A DNA stretch of 64,000 bases from Phytoamicus setariae (GCF_016722925.1 NZ_JAEQNC010000002.1:434001-498000); one strand, 5' to 3'. Positions 8,868-22,016 are shown, counted from the first letter of the stretch. Program-made: numbers and translations. The notes: a model not told the origin generated them from the letters alone.

Positions 8868-11800
8868 ATGGCCGTGGTGCGAGTGAATTCAACCAAAACC
8901 GTGTCCGATCTGGACGATGTTGTCGGTACAAAGGGTATCGATTTCATTACCGTTTCGAGTTCGGTGCGCGGTGGCGAGCTTGATCTGCTCGGTGGCATCG
9001 ATCGCGTCAAGCTCAACGGCAACGGCAACACGGTCACCTTGTCCAACGTAGAATCGATCCAGGGTTCCAACGGCACCGATATCATCACGCTGGGTGCCAA
9101 GATCACTTCCGGCAAGATCGATCTTGGCGCTGATGGCGACAAGCTGGTTTTCTCCGATCAAGGCGGCACGATAACGGTTTCTTCCACCGAGACGATCGTC
9201 GGTGGTGAGGGCGGCGAGTATGTGGTTTTCAGCGGCAAGGCGGCCGATGTCGAAATCGATCTGGGGGACGGTATCGACAGGGTCACGCTTGGGGCTTTCG
9301 CCAACAACCTGACGATCTCCAATGTCGAGACGATCCTCGGTGTGGGCGGAAATGACACCGTTGTTATCGGCAGTGCCGTGGATGGCGGCAAGATCGACCT
9401 GGGGGCGGGGAAGGATCAGCTCATTTTCGACGCCGCGGCCACAGTGACGGTCGCCAATGTCGAAACGATCACGGGCAGCGGCGAGGATGACGCGATCACC
9501 TTGTCGACGGTTGCGTCGAAAACGATGATTCGGCTTGGCGAGGGCGCCGACAGTCTCAAGCTTGGCAACTTCGCCAACAACGTCACAGTGGTGTCGGTGG
9601 AAACGCTTGTAGGCGGCACTCAAGCTGATGTCGTCACGATGGGTAGTGCGGCCCGGGACGTCGAGATTGATCTTGGCGGCGGCAGGGACAAGCTCGTGTT
9701 GGGGGATTTCGCCAATACGGTATCTCTCGTCAATGTCGAGACTGTTGTTGGTGGCACCGGTCGCGATACCGTGATTCTCGGAAATGCAGCGGCCTCGATT
9801 AGTGTTGACCTCGGTGCGGGAGAGGACACGCTGGTGCTTTTCGAAACCGGAGGCACCCTGACGGTCCGCAATGTCGAAACAATCCAGGGTACGGAATCCG
9901 GCAATGATGTCATCACGCTTGGGACCCAGGCAGCCGGAATGACAATTGATCTTGGTGAGGGTTCAGACAAGCTGTTCCTCGGTAAGTTCCTCAATACAGT
10001 CAGCCTTGCGGGTGTCGAAACGGTCACCGGCAATTCGAGCGCGGATGTGGTCACGATACTGGATCAGTTGACCGGTGGCCGCATCGACCTTGGCGTGGGC
10101 ATTGACAGCCTGACGCTCGGCAATTTTGAAAATACAATCACCATCGCCGGGGTGGAGACTCTGACTGGCGGCTCGAACAACGATGTCATTTTTGTCTCCG
10201 GTGGGCTCACCAAGGCAACCGTCGATCTCGGTGCGGGCGACGATATGCTGACCTTGGGCACGGGCCTGAATTCGCTGACCATTATAGGCGCAGAAACAAT
10301 CGTCGGCGGCGCTAACACGGACTACATCTATCTCGGAGCGCAGCCCACTGGTGGAGAGCTGACTGTCCAGTTGGGCAATGGCGTCGATACGTTGGTTCTA
10401 TCTTCATCCGGCAATACGGCTTCGATCTCAGGAATCGAGACTGTGACAGGGCAGGGTGGCGATGACACGATCTATGTAAAGGGGCCGGCGACCGGCCTTT
10501 CCATCAATCTCGGCGGCGGCAACGATACGCTCGACCTGTCCAGCGGCGGCGGCACGCTCACTGTCTTCAACATCGAGAACATCACTTCGAAGGGAACCGA
10601 TGCCGCAAGCATCATTACCTTCGGTTCGCAGGTGACCGGTGGTGCCGTCAGGCTTGGCGATGGAAAAGATACCGTCAGGCTGGGAGCATTTACAAACACT
10701 GTCACCATCGAGGGTGTTGAGACGATCGTCGGCGGGCGTTCGAGCGATGTCGTGTACATCGACGGAACGATGACCGAGGGTTTTGTCGATCTCGGGACGG
10801 GGCTCGACAAGCTCGATCTTTCCAACGCGACCGATGGCGTCTCGATCTCCATCACGGCAATCGAGACGGTGACGGGCAGCGCCTACGCGGATTTCATTGC
10901 GATTGCCGGCTCCCAGACCTCGGGATATCTCGATCTCGGCGCTGGTTCGGATACGCTTGTTCTCGGTTCGAATGTGACTTTGAGCGTAGCCAATGTCGAA
11001 ACGATCGTAGGTGACCTCAACACCCAGCATATTACGCTCGTGGATGCCTTCATTGGCGAAATCGACCTCGGAGAGGGAAACGATGTGTTGGTGCTCGGTG
11101 CGCCGACGAGCGCTGCTACGCATGATATCACCGTCAAGGGCGTCGAAACCATCAACGGTTCCTCGCAGGCTGACTCGATCGTGATCGGGTCTGCTGTGAC
11201 GGGCATGAAGATTGATCTTGGAGCGGGCGGCGACAAGGTCACGTTTGATGTCGGCGGCGGCACTGTCACCCTGGCGTCCGTGGAGACGGTGATCGGAGCC
11301 GTGGGCTCGGATGTCGTGGTCTTCTCGAGCCAGGTTACCGGCGGCACCATTTCGCTGGCCGATGGCATCGATACCGTCACATTCTGGAATTCCGACAATA
11401 CCGCGACTGTAGCCGATGTCGAAACGATCACCGGCGGCAGTGCAAGAGACATCATTACACTTTCCGGTGAAGTGACCGGCATCAGCGTCGATCTTGGACG
11501 TGGTGAAGACGTACTGTCATTCAGCGCTTCCAACACGACGGTTACCGTCATCAATATCGAGTCGATCGCTGGCTCATCGGGCAACGATACTGTCGTGCTC
11601 GGTGCGGCCGTGACCACCGGCAACTACGATCTTGGCGGCGGTTCGGATCATCTGATGCTTGGCGAAATCGGCGCCACGCTCAGCGTATATGGTGCCGAAT
11701 CGATCACCGGCGGTGCAGGTTCAGACAAGATCACACTGCGCTCGGCGGTCGCTGCCGAAATAAACCTCGGCGAGGGAAGCGACACGCTGACACTCTTCTC

Positions 11801-13505
11801 CGGCGGTAGCACTGTGACGATCGTCAAGGTGGAATCGGTGCTCGGCGGCGCGGGAGACGACCTCGTTGTTCTCGGCGAGAGCTACACTGGCGGCACCATC
11901 GATCTTGGCGCGGGCTCTGACAGGTTGCAGATCGATGCGGCGGGTGCGACTCTGACCGTAATCGGTATCGAGTCGATCACCGGCGGCTCGGGCTCCGACT
12001 TTGTGACATTCTCGCAGGCCTTCACCGGCGGCGAGATCAACCTGGCCGCAGGCAACGATCAGGTTTCATTCGCCAGCTTCGCCAACACGGCAACGATTAT
12101 TGATGCCGAGACGGTTGTGGGTGGCTCGCTCGGAGACAGGATTATCCTGGACGGTGGCTGGACAGCAGGCAACATCAACCTGGGCGACGGCCTTGATTAT
12201 CTGGGCTTTGCGGATGGCGCGACGATCTCGGTGGCGAACGTCGAATCCATCATCGGTTCGACAGATGCCGACAAGCTGACGATCACATCAGCTGGCGCGA
12301 TCTCGATGATTGACCTTGGTCTGGGCAACGATGTGGTGACCTGGTCGAACATCGCCGTCACGGCTACATTTGCCGGCGTGGAATCGATTTCCGGTGGCGC
12401 GCAAGCCGACATCATAACCTTTGGGGCAGCGATTACCGGCGGTTATATCAATCTCGGCGACGGCATCGACAGATTGACGCTTTCCGGCAGTGGCGACAAC
12501 ACCGTGACGATCGCAAGTATCGAAACGATCATCGGCGCCGGCAGCTCGGACGTGATTTCCATAAGCGCGTCCACCTATGCTGGGTTTGTAAGCCTGGGCG
12601 GTGGCATCGATACATTGGAGCTGGCGTCATCAGGCAACAACGTAACGCTGGCCGGAGTGGAGACCGTGACTGGCGGCGGCGGTGACGACAAGATCTACTT
12701 CTCCACGGCAGCTCAAGGTGTCGTACTTAATCTGGGTGTGGGCGATGACAGGGTGTCTCTGTTCTTCGACTCGGGCAATACGCTGACGATAAACGATGCG
12801 GAATCGATCGGTGGCAGCCGGTTCAGCGACAAGATTACTGTCGAAAACTATATGACCGGTGGCATCATTTCACTGGGCGACGGCAACGATACACTGACGT
12901 TCTCCAGCAGCGCGACGGCGACGCTCACTTCGGTCGAAAATATCACCAGCGCATCCGAAGATGACCTCATCACGCTCACTGCAAGTTATAGCGGCGGCTT
13001 GATCGATCTCGGCGGTGGCAACGATTACCTTGTTTTCGCATCCAGCGGCACGGCGACCATTTCCAATGTCGAGCATATCACTTGCGGGACGGGCATCAAC
13101 GACATCCTCTTGACGGGCAATGCGACCACCGATGTCGATCTCGGCGCGGGCGATGACAAGATCAGGTTCGCCAACGGTCAGGACAATGTCACCGGTGGCA
13201 CCGGCGCAGATACATTCATCTTCTCTGCGGTGGCGCAATCGACGACAACCTCGAGCGATGTCATCAACGACTTCACCGTCGGCACGGATTTCCTGATCTT
13301 CGAAGGGCTGCTGAGCGGCACATTCAGGTATCTCGGGGCAAATACGACCTTCACGGCCGGCGATAGCAATTCCGAGGCATACTTTGTCAACAACACTGAC
13401 AAGCTCTATGTGGATGTCAACGGCGACGATACGGCGGACATGATCATCGTGCTGAAGAACCATAGCTGGGACGATTTCACGGTGGATAATTTCCGCTGGG
13501 TCTGA
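8868..13505 (+). CDS. Giant tandem-repeat secreted protein, RTX/serralysin-like C-terminus
   Basis: A 1545-residue acidic protein made almost entirely of about 31 tandem units of 45-49 residues. The consensus is roughly VETIxGGxxxDxITLGxxxTGGxIDLGxGxDxLxLGxxxNTVTIxN. Each unit contains two degenerate RTX-like elements (GGxGxDxVxL and DLGxGxDxLxL), which suggests a calcium-binding beta-roll or beta-helix. The last 100 residues (GGTGADTFIFSA, DVINDFTVGTDFLIF, KLYVDVNGDDTADMIIVL) resemble the C-terminal secretion region of serralysin-type type I substrates. There is no N-terminal signal peptide, consistent with type I secretion. ATG 8868 has AAGGGA 8 nt upstream; ATG 8862 is too close. No type I transporter genes are in the window. 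An adhesin or biofilm role is inference. Confidence 0.85.
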   Translation: MAVVRVNSTKTVSDLDDVVGTKGIDFITVSSSVRGGELDLLGGIDRVKLNGNGNTVTLSNVESIQGSNGTDIITLGAKITSGKIDLGADGDKLVFSDQGGTITVSSTETIVGGEGGEYVVFSGKAADVEIDLGDGIDRVTLGAFANNLTISNVETILGVGGNDTVVIGSAVDGGKIDLGAGKDQLIFDAAATVTVANVETITGSGEDDAITLSTVASKTMIRLGEGADSLKLGNFANNVTVVSVETLVGGTQADVVTMGSAARDVEIDLGGGRDKLVLGDFANTVSLVNVETVVGGTGRDTVILGNAAASISVDLGAGEDTLVLFETGGTLTVRNVETIQGTESGNDVITLGTQAAGMTIDLGEGSDKLFLGKFLNTVSLAGVETVTGNSSADVVTILDQLTGGRIDLGVGIDSLTLGNFENTITIAGVETLTGGSNNDVIFVSGGLTKATVDLGAGDDMLTLGTGLNSLTIIGAETIVGGANTDYIYLGAQPTGGELTVQLGNGVDTLVLSSSGNTASISGIETVTGQGGDDTIYVKGPATGLSINLGGGNDTLDLSSGGGTLTVFNIENITSKGTDAASIITFGSQVTGGAVRLGDGKDTVRLGAFTNTVTIEGVETIVGGRSSDVVYIDGTMTEGFVDLGTGLDKLDLSNATDGVSISITAIETVTGSAYADFIAIAGSQTSGYLDLGAGSDTLVLGSNVTLSVANVETIVGDLNTQHITLVDAFIGEIDLGEGNDVLVLGAPTSAATHDITVKGVETINGSSQADSIVIGSAVTGMKIDLGAGGDKVTFDVGGGTVTLASVETVIGAVGSDVVVFSSQVTGGTISLADGIDTVTFWNSDNTATVADVETITGGSARDIITLSGEVTGISVDLGRGEDVLSFSASNTTVTVINIESIAGSSGNDTVVLGAAVTTGNYDLGGGSDHLMLGEIGATLSVYGAESITGGAGSDKITLRSAVAAEINLGEGSDTLTLFSGGSTVTIVKVESVLGGAGDDLVVLGESYTGGTIDLGAGSDRLQIDAAGATLTVIGIESITGGSGSDFVTFSQAFTGGEINLAAGNDQVSFASFANTATIIDAETVVGGSLGDRIILDGGWTAGNINLGDGLDYLGFADGATISVANVESIIGSTDADKLTITSAGAISMIDLGLGNDVVTWSNIAVTATFAGVESISGGAQADIITFGAAITGGYINLGDGIDRLTLSGSGDNTVTIASIETIIGAGSSDVISISASTYAGFVSLGGGIDTLELASSGNNVTLAGVETVTGGGGDDKIYFSTAAQGVVLNLGVGDDRVSLFFDSGNTLTINDAESIGGSRFSDKITVENYMTGGIISLGDGNDTLTFSSSATATLTSVENITSASEDDLITLTASYSGGLIDLGGGNDYLVFASSGTATISNVEHITCGTGINDILLTGNATTDVDLGAGDDKIRFANGQDNVTGGTGADTFIFSAVAQSTTTSSDVINDFTVGTDFLIFEGLLSGTFRYLGANTTFTAGDSNSEAYFVNNTDKLYVDVNGDDTADMIIVLKNHSWDDFTVDNFRWV
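9010..13180 (+). repeat. Coding tandem repeat, about 31 diverged units of roughly 138 bp
   Basis: Direct reading of the translation gives units beginning at VESI/VETI/IETV/AESI motifs every 45-49 residues from about residue 50 to residue 1435. Units are diverged at DNA and protein level (no two adjacent units identical), unlike recently expanded repeats, so the array looks old and held by selection on the repeat fold. The Asp of DLGxGxD and the Gly pair before it are the most constant positions. Confidence 0.85.
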
Positions 13506-13514
13506 TCGGTACAC

Positions 13515-16237
<2,723 letters not shown>

Positions 16238-16243
16238 CCTCTG

Positions 16244-17383
16244 TCAGGGGACGAGGCTGCGGTATAGCCGCTCGGTCTCGTCCACCATGCTCTCCAGTTC
16301 GTAGAGATGCTTGCGGGCGTTCGCGGCCGCAAGCATGCTGGCGTATCGGCATCGATCCGATACCTTCAGCATTGCATTCGCAAGTTCGGTCGGGTCGTCG
16401 GAATTGGCGACCAGCAGGCCGTTTGCGCCATTGTTCAGAACGGTTGATGCCCCGCCGACATCGGACAAGATCAACGGTAGACCGGATGCGGCGGCTTCAA
16501 GCATCACATAGGACATGGCCTCGTAGCGGCTGGGCATGACGAGGGCATTGAATGCCTGCATCGCTTCGGCGCCATTCACCTCGGAATCCAGGTGAATTCG
16601 CGGCTCCAAGCCGCTGGCGCGAATCTGGCTTCGAACGGCGCCCTCAAGCTCGCCCGATCCGATCATCACCAGTTCGGCCTCCGGTCGCTCGCGAGCAATG
16701 CGGCTGAATGCGTCGATCAACCGTTCGGGAGCTTTCTGCCGGGAGAGCCGCCCCACGGCACCGAACACGAATGCGCCCTTTCGCACGCCGAGGCGCTGGC
16801 GGATCTCAAGTTGTCTACCTGATGGTGGTGGGCTGACGCCGTTGATGATGACGTGCAGCCTGTCGGCGGCAATGCCGAGCGCCTCGATGGCATGGCGTTT
16901 CTCGTCAACGGAAACACAGATCAGCGCATCGGTGAGATAGCGGCCGAACAGGCTCTCTATGCCGCCGAATATCCGTCGGCCGTTTTTTCCGAGCGTGGGG
17001 TCCATAGTACGGAAGGCATGGGGCGTATAGACGCGCGGGATGTGACGCCCCGGTTTGCGCATGCGCGTCAATGCCCCGGCTTTCGAACTGTGGCCATGGA
17101 TGATGTCGAACGGCCCGCCCTGCTCGATAATGCTGGCTATCGTCTGCCAGGCCTTGAAATCGGACGGCGAAGGGGAGCGGGTCATCGGCACCGCATGTAC
17201 CGCGGAGAGCCGTAGTGCCTGTAACTCGCCGATGAACCGTTCCTCGGCGCGCAGCGGCGAATAGATTGCCGTAACATCATGCCCGCGTGCCGAAAGCCCC
17301 TTGCAGAGATCGACGAAGTGCCGGCCGGAGCCGCCGCCGCTCGGTTCGAGGACCTGCAGGATCTTGAGGGGAGGCAATGTCAC
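16244..17383 (-). CDS. GT4 family glycosyltransferase
   Basis: The 379-residue GT-B enzyme transfers a sugar from a nucleotide donor during assembly of the surface polysaccharide. It has an N-terminal acceptor domain (ILQVLEPSGGGSGRHFVDLCKGL) and a C-terminal donor domain with AVGRLSRQKAPERLIDAF. The EX7E-type signature EAMSYVMLEAAASGLPLILSDVGG lies near residues 298-321. It is cytoplasmic or membrane-associated. Its ATG overlaps the stop of the upstream O-antigen polymerase-like gene by 4 nt, and it is the last gene of the operon. The donor and linkage cannot be read from sequence. Confidence 0.9.
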   Translation of the reverse strand: MTLPPLKILQVLEPSGGGSGRHFVDLCKGLSARGHDVTAIYSPLRAEERFIGELQALRLSAVHAVPMTRSPSPSDFKAWQTIASIIEQGGPFDIIHGHSSKAGALTRMRKPGRHIPRVYTPHAFRTMDPTLGKNGRRIFGGIESLFGRYLTDALICVSVDEKRHAIEALGIAADRLHVIINGVSPPPSGRQLEIRQRLGVRKGAFVFGAVGRLSRQKAPERLIDAFSRIARERPEAELVMIGSGELEGAVRSQIRASGLEPRIHLDSEVNGAEAMQAFNALVMPSRYEAMSYVMLEAAASGLPLILSDVGGASTVLNNGANGLLVANSDDPTELANAMLKVSDRCRYASMLAAANARKHLYELESMVDETERLYRSLVP

Positions 17384-18630
17384 GTGCGGATCAAAGCGGG
17401 GCTTGACCGCTGCCTCTGGTATTTGTGCTCGAGCGCAGCGCAGCCCCAGACGATGCCGAACAGCACGAAATGGTGTCGCCAGTGGTCCGTGTCGATGACG
17501 TTGCCGATCAGCTCATGGCCGCAGAGCGTGATCCATGCTGCCAACAGATAGGGTTGCCACGGCCGGTCACGAAACATGTTGCGCAGGCCGAACCACAATG
17601 TCGTCCAGACAAGGCCGATATAGGTGACGAAGCCGAGCCAGCCATAGCTTGTCAGCGATTTCAGCCAGATATTGTGCTCGTCCTCGGGGAACATGGTGCT
17701 GAATACCATCGGGCCGATGCCGAGCGGTTGGCTCATGGCGTTGAGAAAGCCGATCTGGTGGCGTTCGAAACGGCCGAGCCGGTCGCCGTCATAATCCTGC
17801 ACCAGCTTGGTGCGGCTGGTCAGCAGGTCGGCAACCTGGGGAATCTGCAGGGCGACGATGATGCCAACGACGCAGAAAATTACCCCGGCGAGCGTGAGCA
17901 CCAGCACCTTCAGCCGGAACGCTCCTGACCGCTCCTTGATCAGCATCAGCAGCACCATCATCGCGGCGGAAAAGGCAAACATCGCCCAGGCGGCGCGGGA
18001 GAAGGACAGAAGCACGCCAAAGGCGATGATCGCCAACGCGCCGCCGCGGATCGGAAGATGCTTGAGCTTGCCGGTCAGGATGCCGTGCAACAGATAGAGC
18101 GAGGGTGCGACAAGGAAGGGGCCGAAGACGTTCGGGTCCTGGAATGCGCCCATCGCGCGATCGTAACGGGTAAAGGCTTCCGCGCCGGGAAAGGCCTTGA
18201 AATATCCCAGGATGCCCAGCATCGACGTCACGACGGCTGCGGCAGTCCACGCATTGAAGATCAGCTTCAACCGGCGGTGATCTTCCTCAATGATCGCGCA
18301 GTAGAAGACCGAGGACAGGGCCAGAAAGAGGGTGACGGCCAGATACATGGGGGCATCGCCGATCTCTTCCATCTGGGTGATCGTGAGAAAACCGCCGACC
18401 ATATAGATCAGCATGAAGGCGAGCAGCGCCCCCGTCGTCCGCGAAATTCTCAGCCCCATGATGAACCAGAAGCCGATCAGCGCGGCCATGAAGATTTCAT
18501 AGGGTGCCGGCTCGTCAATGACGAAGCCGGAAAGGAAGACGCCGAACGCCACCAGGCCCGAGCCGATCAACCTGAGGGTTGCGCGGCCGGGCCTGAATGT
18601 TGCGGGAACGTGCGTCGTGACCGTGCTCAA
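17380..18630 (-). CDS. O-antigen ligase/polymerase family (Wzy/WaaL-like) membrane protein
   Basis: The 416-residue integral membrane protein has about 10-12 hydrophobic segments. A Wzy_C/O-antigen-ligase domain shows the conserved VLLSFSRAAW motif. A long periplasmic loop follows with DGDRLGRFERHQIGFLNAMSQP and HNIWLKSLTSYGWLGF. Such proteins polymerise lipid-linked repeat units or ligate them to an acceptor in the periplasm. The locus has no LPS-core context and does have a Wza-type and a Wzz-type protein, so polymerase is favoured. It overlaps its neighbours by 4 nt on both sides, indicating tight coupling with the priming transferase and the GT. Confidence 0.88.
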   Translation of the reverse strand: MSTVTTHVPATFRPGRATLRLIGSGLVAFGVFLSGFVIDEPAPYEIFMAALIGFWFIMGLRISRTTGALLAFMLIYMVGGFLTITQMEEIGDAPMYLAVTLFLALSSVFYCAIIEEDHRRLKLIFNAWTAAAVVTSMLGILGYFKAFPGAEAFTRYDRAMGAFQDPNVFGPFLVAPSLYLLHGILTGKLKHLPIRGGALAIIAFGVLLSFSRAAWAMFAFSAAMMVLLMLIKERSGAFRLKVLVLTLAGVIFCVVGIIVALQIPQVADLLTSRTKLVQDYDGDRLGRFERHQIGFLNAMSQPLGIGPMVFSTMFPEDEHNIWLKSLTSYGWLGFVTYIGLVWTTLWFGLRNMFRDRPWQPYLLAAWITLCGHELIGNVIDTDHWRHHFVLFGIVWGCAALEHKYQRQRSSPALIRT

Positions 18631-20192
18631 TAGGCGTTTTCCGTATTGAACAGCCGGATCGGCGTGAGGAACAGAATTTTCAGGTCGAACAGCAACGACC
18701 AGTTTTCGATGTAGTGTAGATCGTAGGCCGTGCGGTATTTGATCTTCTCGTCGCTGTCGATTTCGCCCCGCCAGCCGTTGATCTGCGCCCAGCCGGTAAC
18801 GCCCGGCTTGACGCGGTGGCGGGCGAAGTAGCCTTCGACGATGTCGGCATAGACCCGGTCGTGGCTCTGGGCGAGCACGGCGTGCGGGCGCGGACCGACA
18901 AGCGACAGGTCGCCCTTGAGCACATTGAAGAACTGCGGAAGTTCGTCGATGGAGGTCTTGCGGATGAAGCGTCCGACCCGCGTCACGCGCGGATCGCCTT
19001 TGGTTACGGCCTTGGCCGCTGTCGGGTCGCCGAGGTCAGTATACATCGACCGGAACTTGTAGACGTTGATGATCTCGTTGTTGAAGCCGTGACGCTTCTG
19101 CTTGAAGATGATCGGGCCCTTGGAGGTCGATTTGACGGCGATTGCCGCGCCGAGCATGATCGGCCACAGAAGCGTGATTGCCACGATGCTGAAGAAGATG
19201 TCGAAGATCCGCTTGGCGACAGAATCCCAATCGGTGATGGGCTTGTCGAATACGTCGAGCATCGCCATGCGGCCGATATGCGAATAGGCGCGCGGGCGAA
19301 ATTTCAGTTTGGTGGCATGGGCGGCGATGCGGATGTCGACCGGGAGGATCCAGAGCTTGCGCAGCAGATCCAGGATGCGCTTTTCCGCCGTCATCGGCAG
19401 CGAGATGATCAGCATATCGACACGCGCCAGGCGGACGAACTCCACCAGTTCGGCCACGGTGCCAAGCTTCGGATAGCCGGCGATCAGTTCGGGTGAGCGG
19501 CGGTCGAGGCGGTCGTCGAAGACGCCGAGGATGCGGATGTCGTTGTCGGGCTGGCTTTCCAGCGACCGGATCAGTTCCTGCGCCGGACGGCCGCCGCAGA
19601 CAATGACGGCGCGGCGTTCGAGCACGCCGTTGCGCAGCCAGTGGCGAAGCGCCCATGCCAGGAAGAAGCGCTGCGGCACCAGGTAGGCAGCACCGGCGAT
19701 GAACCAGGAGCCGAACCACAACCGCGAAAAATCATGCCCAGACTTGAGAAAGAACAGCGTCAGCGCCATAGACGCGAAGGACAGCGCCCATGCGCCGAGG
19801 ATGCGCCCCATCGCTGTACGGGGCGTACGCAGCACCGGGATCTGGTAGCAATCCGCAAGTTGCAGGAAGAGCACGCTGAGTGCGGAGCCGCCTGCGACCA
19901 CCGGCATGTACCAGAACAGCATCTCGATGTTCTGGGAGTAGAAGAAGTTGATGGCCTGACCGATGAGGAACAGCGCCAGAAAATCGACGAGGCGAAACAT
20001 ACCCCTCATGATGGCGGGCGAGTACTTGTCTTCCCGATATTGCTCGGCGATACGCTTGGCGAAACCGTTGAGTTCTACCGGCTTGTTGGCCTCACTCTTG
20101 TCCGCTACCCCCAAGGTCCGGATTTCGGATACCTGCTTGCGAAGACGGTCCACGTCGAGGTCGGGGTCTTTTTCTGGTTCGCTCATCGTCAT
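18627..20192 (-). CDS. Undecaprenyl-phosphate sugar phosphotransferase (priming, WcaJ/ExoY type)
   Basis: Priming enzyme that loads the first sugar-1-phosphate onto undecaprenyl phosphate at the inner membrane. The 521-residue protein has the long WcaJ architecture. Several N-terminal TM segments (residues about 65-185) are followed by a CoA-binding-like Rossmann region ([17 protein letters not shown]) and a C-terminal Bac_transf domain. The latter shows [50 protein letters not shown] and [17 protein letters not shown]. The donor is most likely UDP-glucose by homology. The start may be the first or third codon (MTMSEPEK). Confidence 0.92.
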   Translation of the reverse strand: MTMSEPEKDPDLDVDRLRKQVSEIRTLGVADKSEANKPVELNGFAKRIAEQYREDKYSPAIMRGMFRLVDFLALFLIGQAINFFYSQNIEMLFWYMPVVAGGSALSVLFLQLADCYQIPVLRTPRTAMGRILGAWALSFASMALTLFFLKSGHDFSRLWFGSWFIAGAAYLVPQRFFLAWALRHWLRNGVLERRAVIVCGGRPAQELIRSLESQPDNDIRILGVFDDRLDRRSPELIAGYPKLGTVAELVEFVRLARVDMLIISLPMTAEKRILDLLRKLWILPVDIRIAAHATKLKFRPRAYSHIGRMAMLDVFDKPITDWDSVAKRIFDIFFSIVAITLLWPIMLGAAIAVKSTSKGPIIFKQKRHGFNNEIINVYKFRSMYTDLGDPTAAKAVTKGDPRVTRVGRFIRKTSIDELPQFFNVLKGDLSLVGPRPHAVLAQSHDRVYADIVEGYFARHRVKPGVTGWAQINGWRGEIDSDEKIKYRTAYDLHYIENWSLLFDLKILFLTPIRLFNTENAY

Positions 20193-20293
20193 CTACTCAA
20201 TACCAACTTTGCCGGAACGGTAGTGGAAATGAACTAAGAAACGCTTACGCGTTATAGTGGAAGCAGTGTCTTGTCAGGGGAAAACAACGGTTT

Positions 20294-21433
20294 TCAGTGG
20301 CCAGCCAGATCATGATAAAGCGCAGTGATCCGGCGTGCCATGGTGTTCGAGCTGAACACTGAATGGAACTTCTGGCGATCGGGCATGTGCTGGGCTTTCC
20401 AGCCCAATGACGCCAGGCTTTCGGCCATGATCTTTGCCAGCGCATCGGCGTCGCCCGCCTCGACCAGCGCCTTGTTGCCCGCACCCAGCACTTCGGAAAT
20501 TCCGCCGACATCGGAGGCGATCACCGTCTTACCGGCAGCGAGCGATTCCAGCACGATGTAGGGCATGGACTCCGCCCGCGAGGGCACGACGACGGTTTGC
20601 GAGGCGGCGAAAGCGTCCTTGATGTTCATTGCCGGCAGCATGGTGATACGGCGGCCCAGGCCGCGCATCGTCATCATCTGCAGGTATTTGTCTTTCTGCG
20701 GCCCATCGCCGATCATCATGCCGGAGAGCGGTCGCCTGAGAATGCGCTCGGTCTTGGCGAATGCATCGATGAAAACATCGGGTCCCTTGAGATCACGCAG
20801 CATGCCGACATAGAGGAAATGGACGGCATCGGGCTTTTCCGGGATCAGCTCGAAATCTGCCTCTCCCACGCCATTGTAGACAACCTCGTTGCGGATGCCG
20901 ATCCGCCCGACTTTCTGCCGATAGGTGTTGCGCTCGAACTCGCAGACGAACACCAGGGCATCGGTTATCCATTCCTGCAACTTCTCCAGCCGGAAAACCG
21001 CCCACCCGGCTAGGCTCTTCGGGTTGAAGTGCAGGCTGCCGCCATGCGGCGAATAAAAGCGGGATACGCGATACCTGTTCACCCGCAAGGCTGTGCCGGC
21101 GAGCCTGGCCAATGCGCCACCCTTGGCGCCATGACCATGCAATACATCCGGCCGCAAACTTCTGATTTCCTTGTAACTTTTCCAGAGAACCGGGACATCG
21201 CGAATGGATACAGACCGGTCTATGGGTATGCGTGTCAGCCCCAATGAAAGATGGGGCATGATGGAATTGAACAGGTTTTCCTCATGCACGCCGCCCGTCG
21301 AACTGTCGCACAGGATGCCGACTGCATGGCCGGCCCGGCTCTGCTCGATGGCAAGGTCACGCACATGGCGGAAAATGCCTCCGATCGGGGAGCGAAAACA
21401 ATGCAATATACGCAACGGCGATCCGTTCTGCAT
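20294..21433 (-). CDS. GT4 family glycosyltransferase
   Basis: The 379-residue GT-B glycosyltransferase opens with SPLRILHCFRSPIGGIFRHVRDLAIEQ and carries the donor-site signature ESMPYIVLESLAAGKTVIASDVGGISEVL. DVLHGHGAKGGALARL and NEVVYNGVGEADF are also family-typical. The frame extends to 21478, but that would overlap the export lipoprotein by 41 nt; the ATG at 21433 begins 4 nt after that gene stops. It is the second gene of the polysaccharide operon. A distant paralogue of the GT4 at 16244. Sugar specificity unknown. Confidence 0.9.
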   Translation of the reverse strand: MQNGSPLRILHCFRSPIGGIFRHVRDLAIEQSRAGHAVGILCDSSTGGVHEENLFNSIMPHLSLGLTRIPIDRSVSIRDVPVLWKSYKEIRSLRPDVLHGHGAKGGALARLAGTALRVNRYRVSRFYSPHGGSLHFNPKSLAGWAVFRLEKLQEWITDALVFVCEFERNTYRQKVGRIGIRNEVVYNGVGEADFELIPEKPDAVHFLYVGMLRDLKGPDVFIDAFAKTERILRRPLSGMMIGDGPQKDKYLQMMTMRGLGRRITMLPAMNIKDAFAASQTVVVPSRAESMPYIVLESLAAGKTVIASDVGGISEVLGAGNKALVEAGDADALAKIMAESLASLGWKAQHMPDRQKFHSVFSSNTMARRITALYHDLAGH

Positions 21434-21437
21434 CGTC

Positions 21438-22016
21438 TCAGAACAGCCGTTCGCGAATATAGATTGTATCACCGGCAAGCACCGGGTCTGAGATCAGCAC
21501 GCGGCCGGTCAGGATTTCGCCGTTGATCTTGCGCGTCAGGTCGGCATTGGCCTGGTTGGCGCGTGCAGAATAGCCGCCGGCCACGGCGATCGCGTTCTGG
21601 ATGGTCATTCCCGGCACATAGGTGTACTGGCCCGGTTGGCCCACTTCGCCCATGACGAAGATCGAGCGATACCGGTCGACCTCGATGGTGACGTCGGGAT
21701 TGCGGAGAAAGCCCTGCTGCAGCTTGGCGGCAATCTGCCCTTCGAGTTCCTGCAGCGTGCGTCCCCGCGCGGGCACCGCACCCACCAGCGGGAAGGCGAT
21801 GTATCCGGCCTGGTCGACGGAGTAGGTGTTGGAAAGGTCCTTTTGATCAAAGACGGTGACCCGTAGCCGATCACCGCTATCGACGCGATAGGGCTGGATC
21901 GTGGCTTCGTGGAAGGCCTTCGGTGCCGGGCGATAGGAGCTGCACGACGAAACAATACCGGCAGCCGCCATGATGATGGCGATCGAAAGGCTGTGCCGTG
22001 TAACGACGGTAAGCAT
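21438..22016 (-). CDS. Polysaccharide export lipoprotein (Wza/ExoF family, short type)
   Basis: The 192-residue lipoprotein carries a lipobox VSSC (Cys25). A Poly_export domain follows (YRVDSGDRLRVTVFDQKDLSNTYSVDQAGYIAFPLVG), then one SLBB-like beta-grasp domain (IFVMGEVGQPGQYTYVPGMTIQNAI). It would form or gate the outer-membrane exit for the polysaccharide. It is shorter than E. coli Wza, as usual for rhizobial members, and lacks an obvious C-terminal pore helix. It heads the minus-strand operon and is divergent from the chain-length gene across about 250 bp. Confidence 0.92.
   Translation of the reverse strand: MLTVVTRHSLSIAIIMAAAGIVSSCSSYRPAPKAFHEATIQPYRVDSGDRLRVTVFDQKDLSNTYSVDQAGYIAFPLVGAVPARGRTLQELEGQIAAKLQQGFLRNPDVTIEVDRYRSIFVMGEVGQPGQYTYVPGMTIQNAIAVAGGYSARANQANADLTRKINGEILTGRVLISDPVLAGDTIYIRERLF

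Noticed and set aside
9010-13180. Repeat array as a CRISPR or satellite
   Set aside because: The periodicity is in a continuous reading frame with diverged DNA units; there are no identical repeats with unique spacers.
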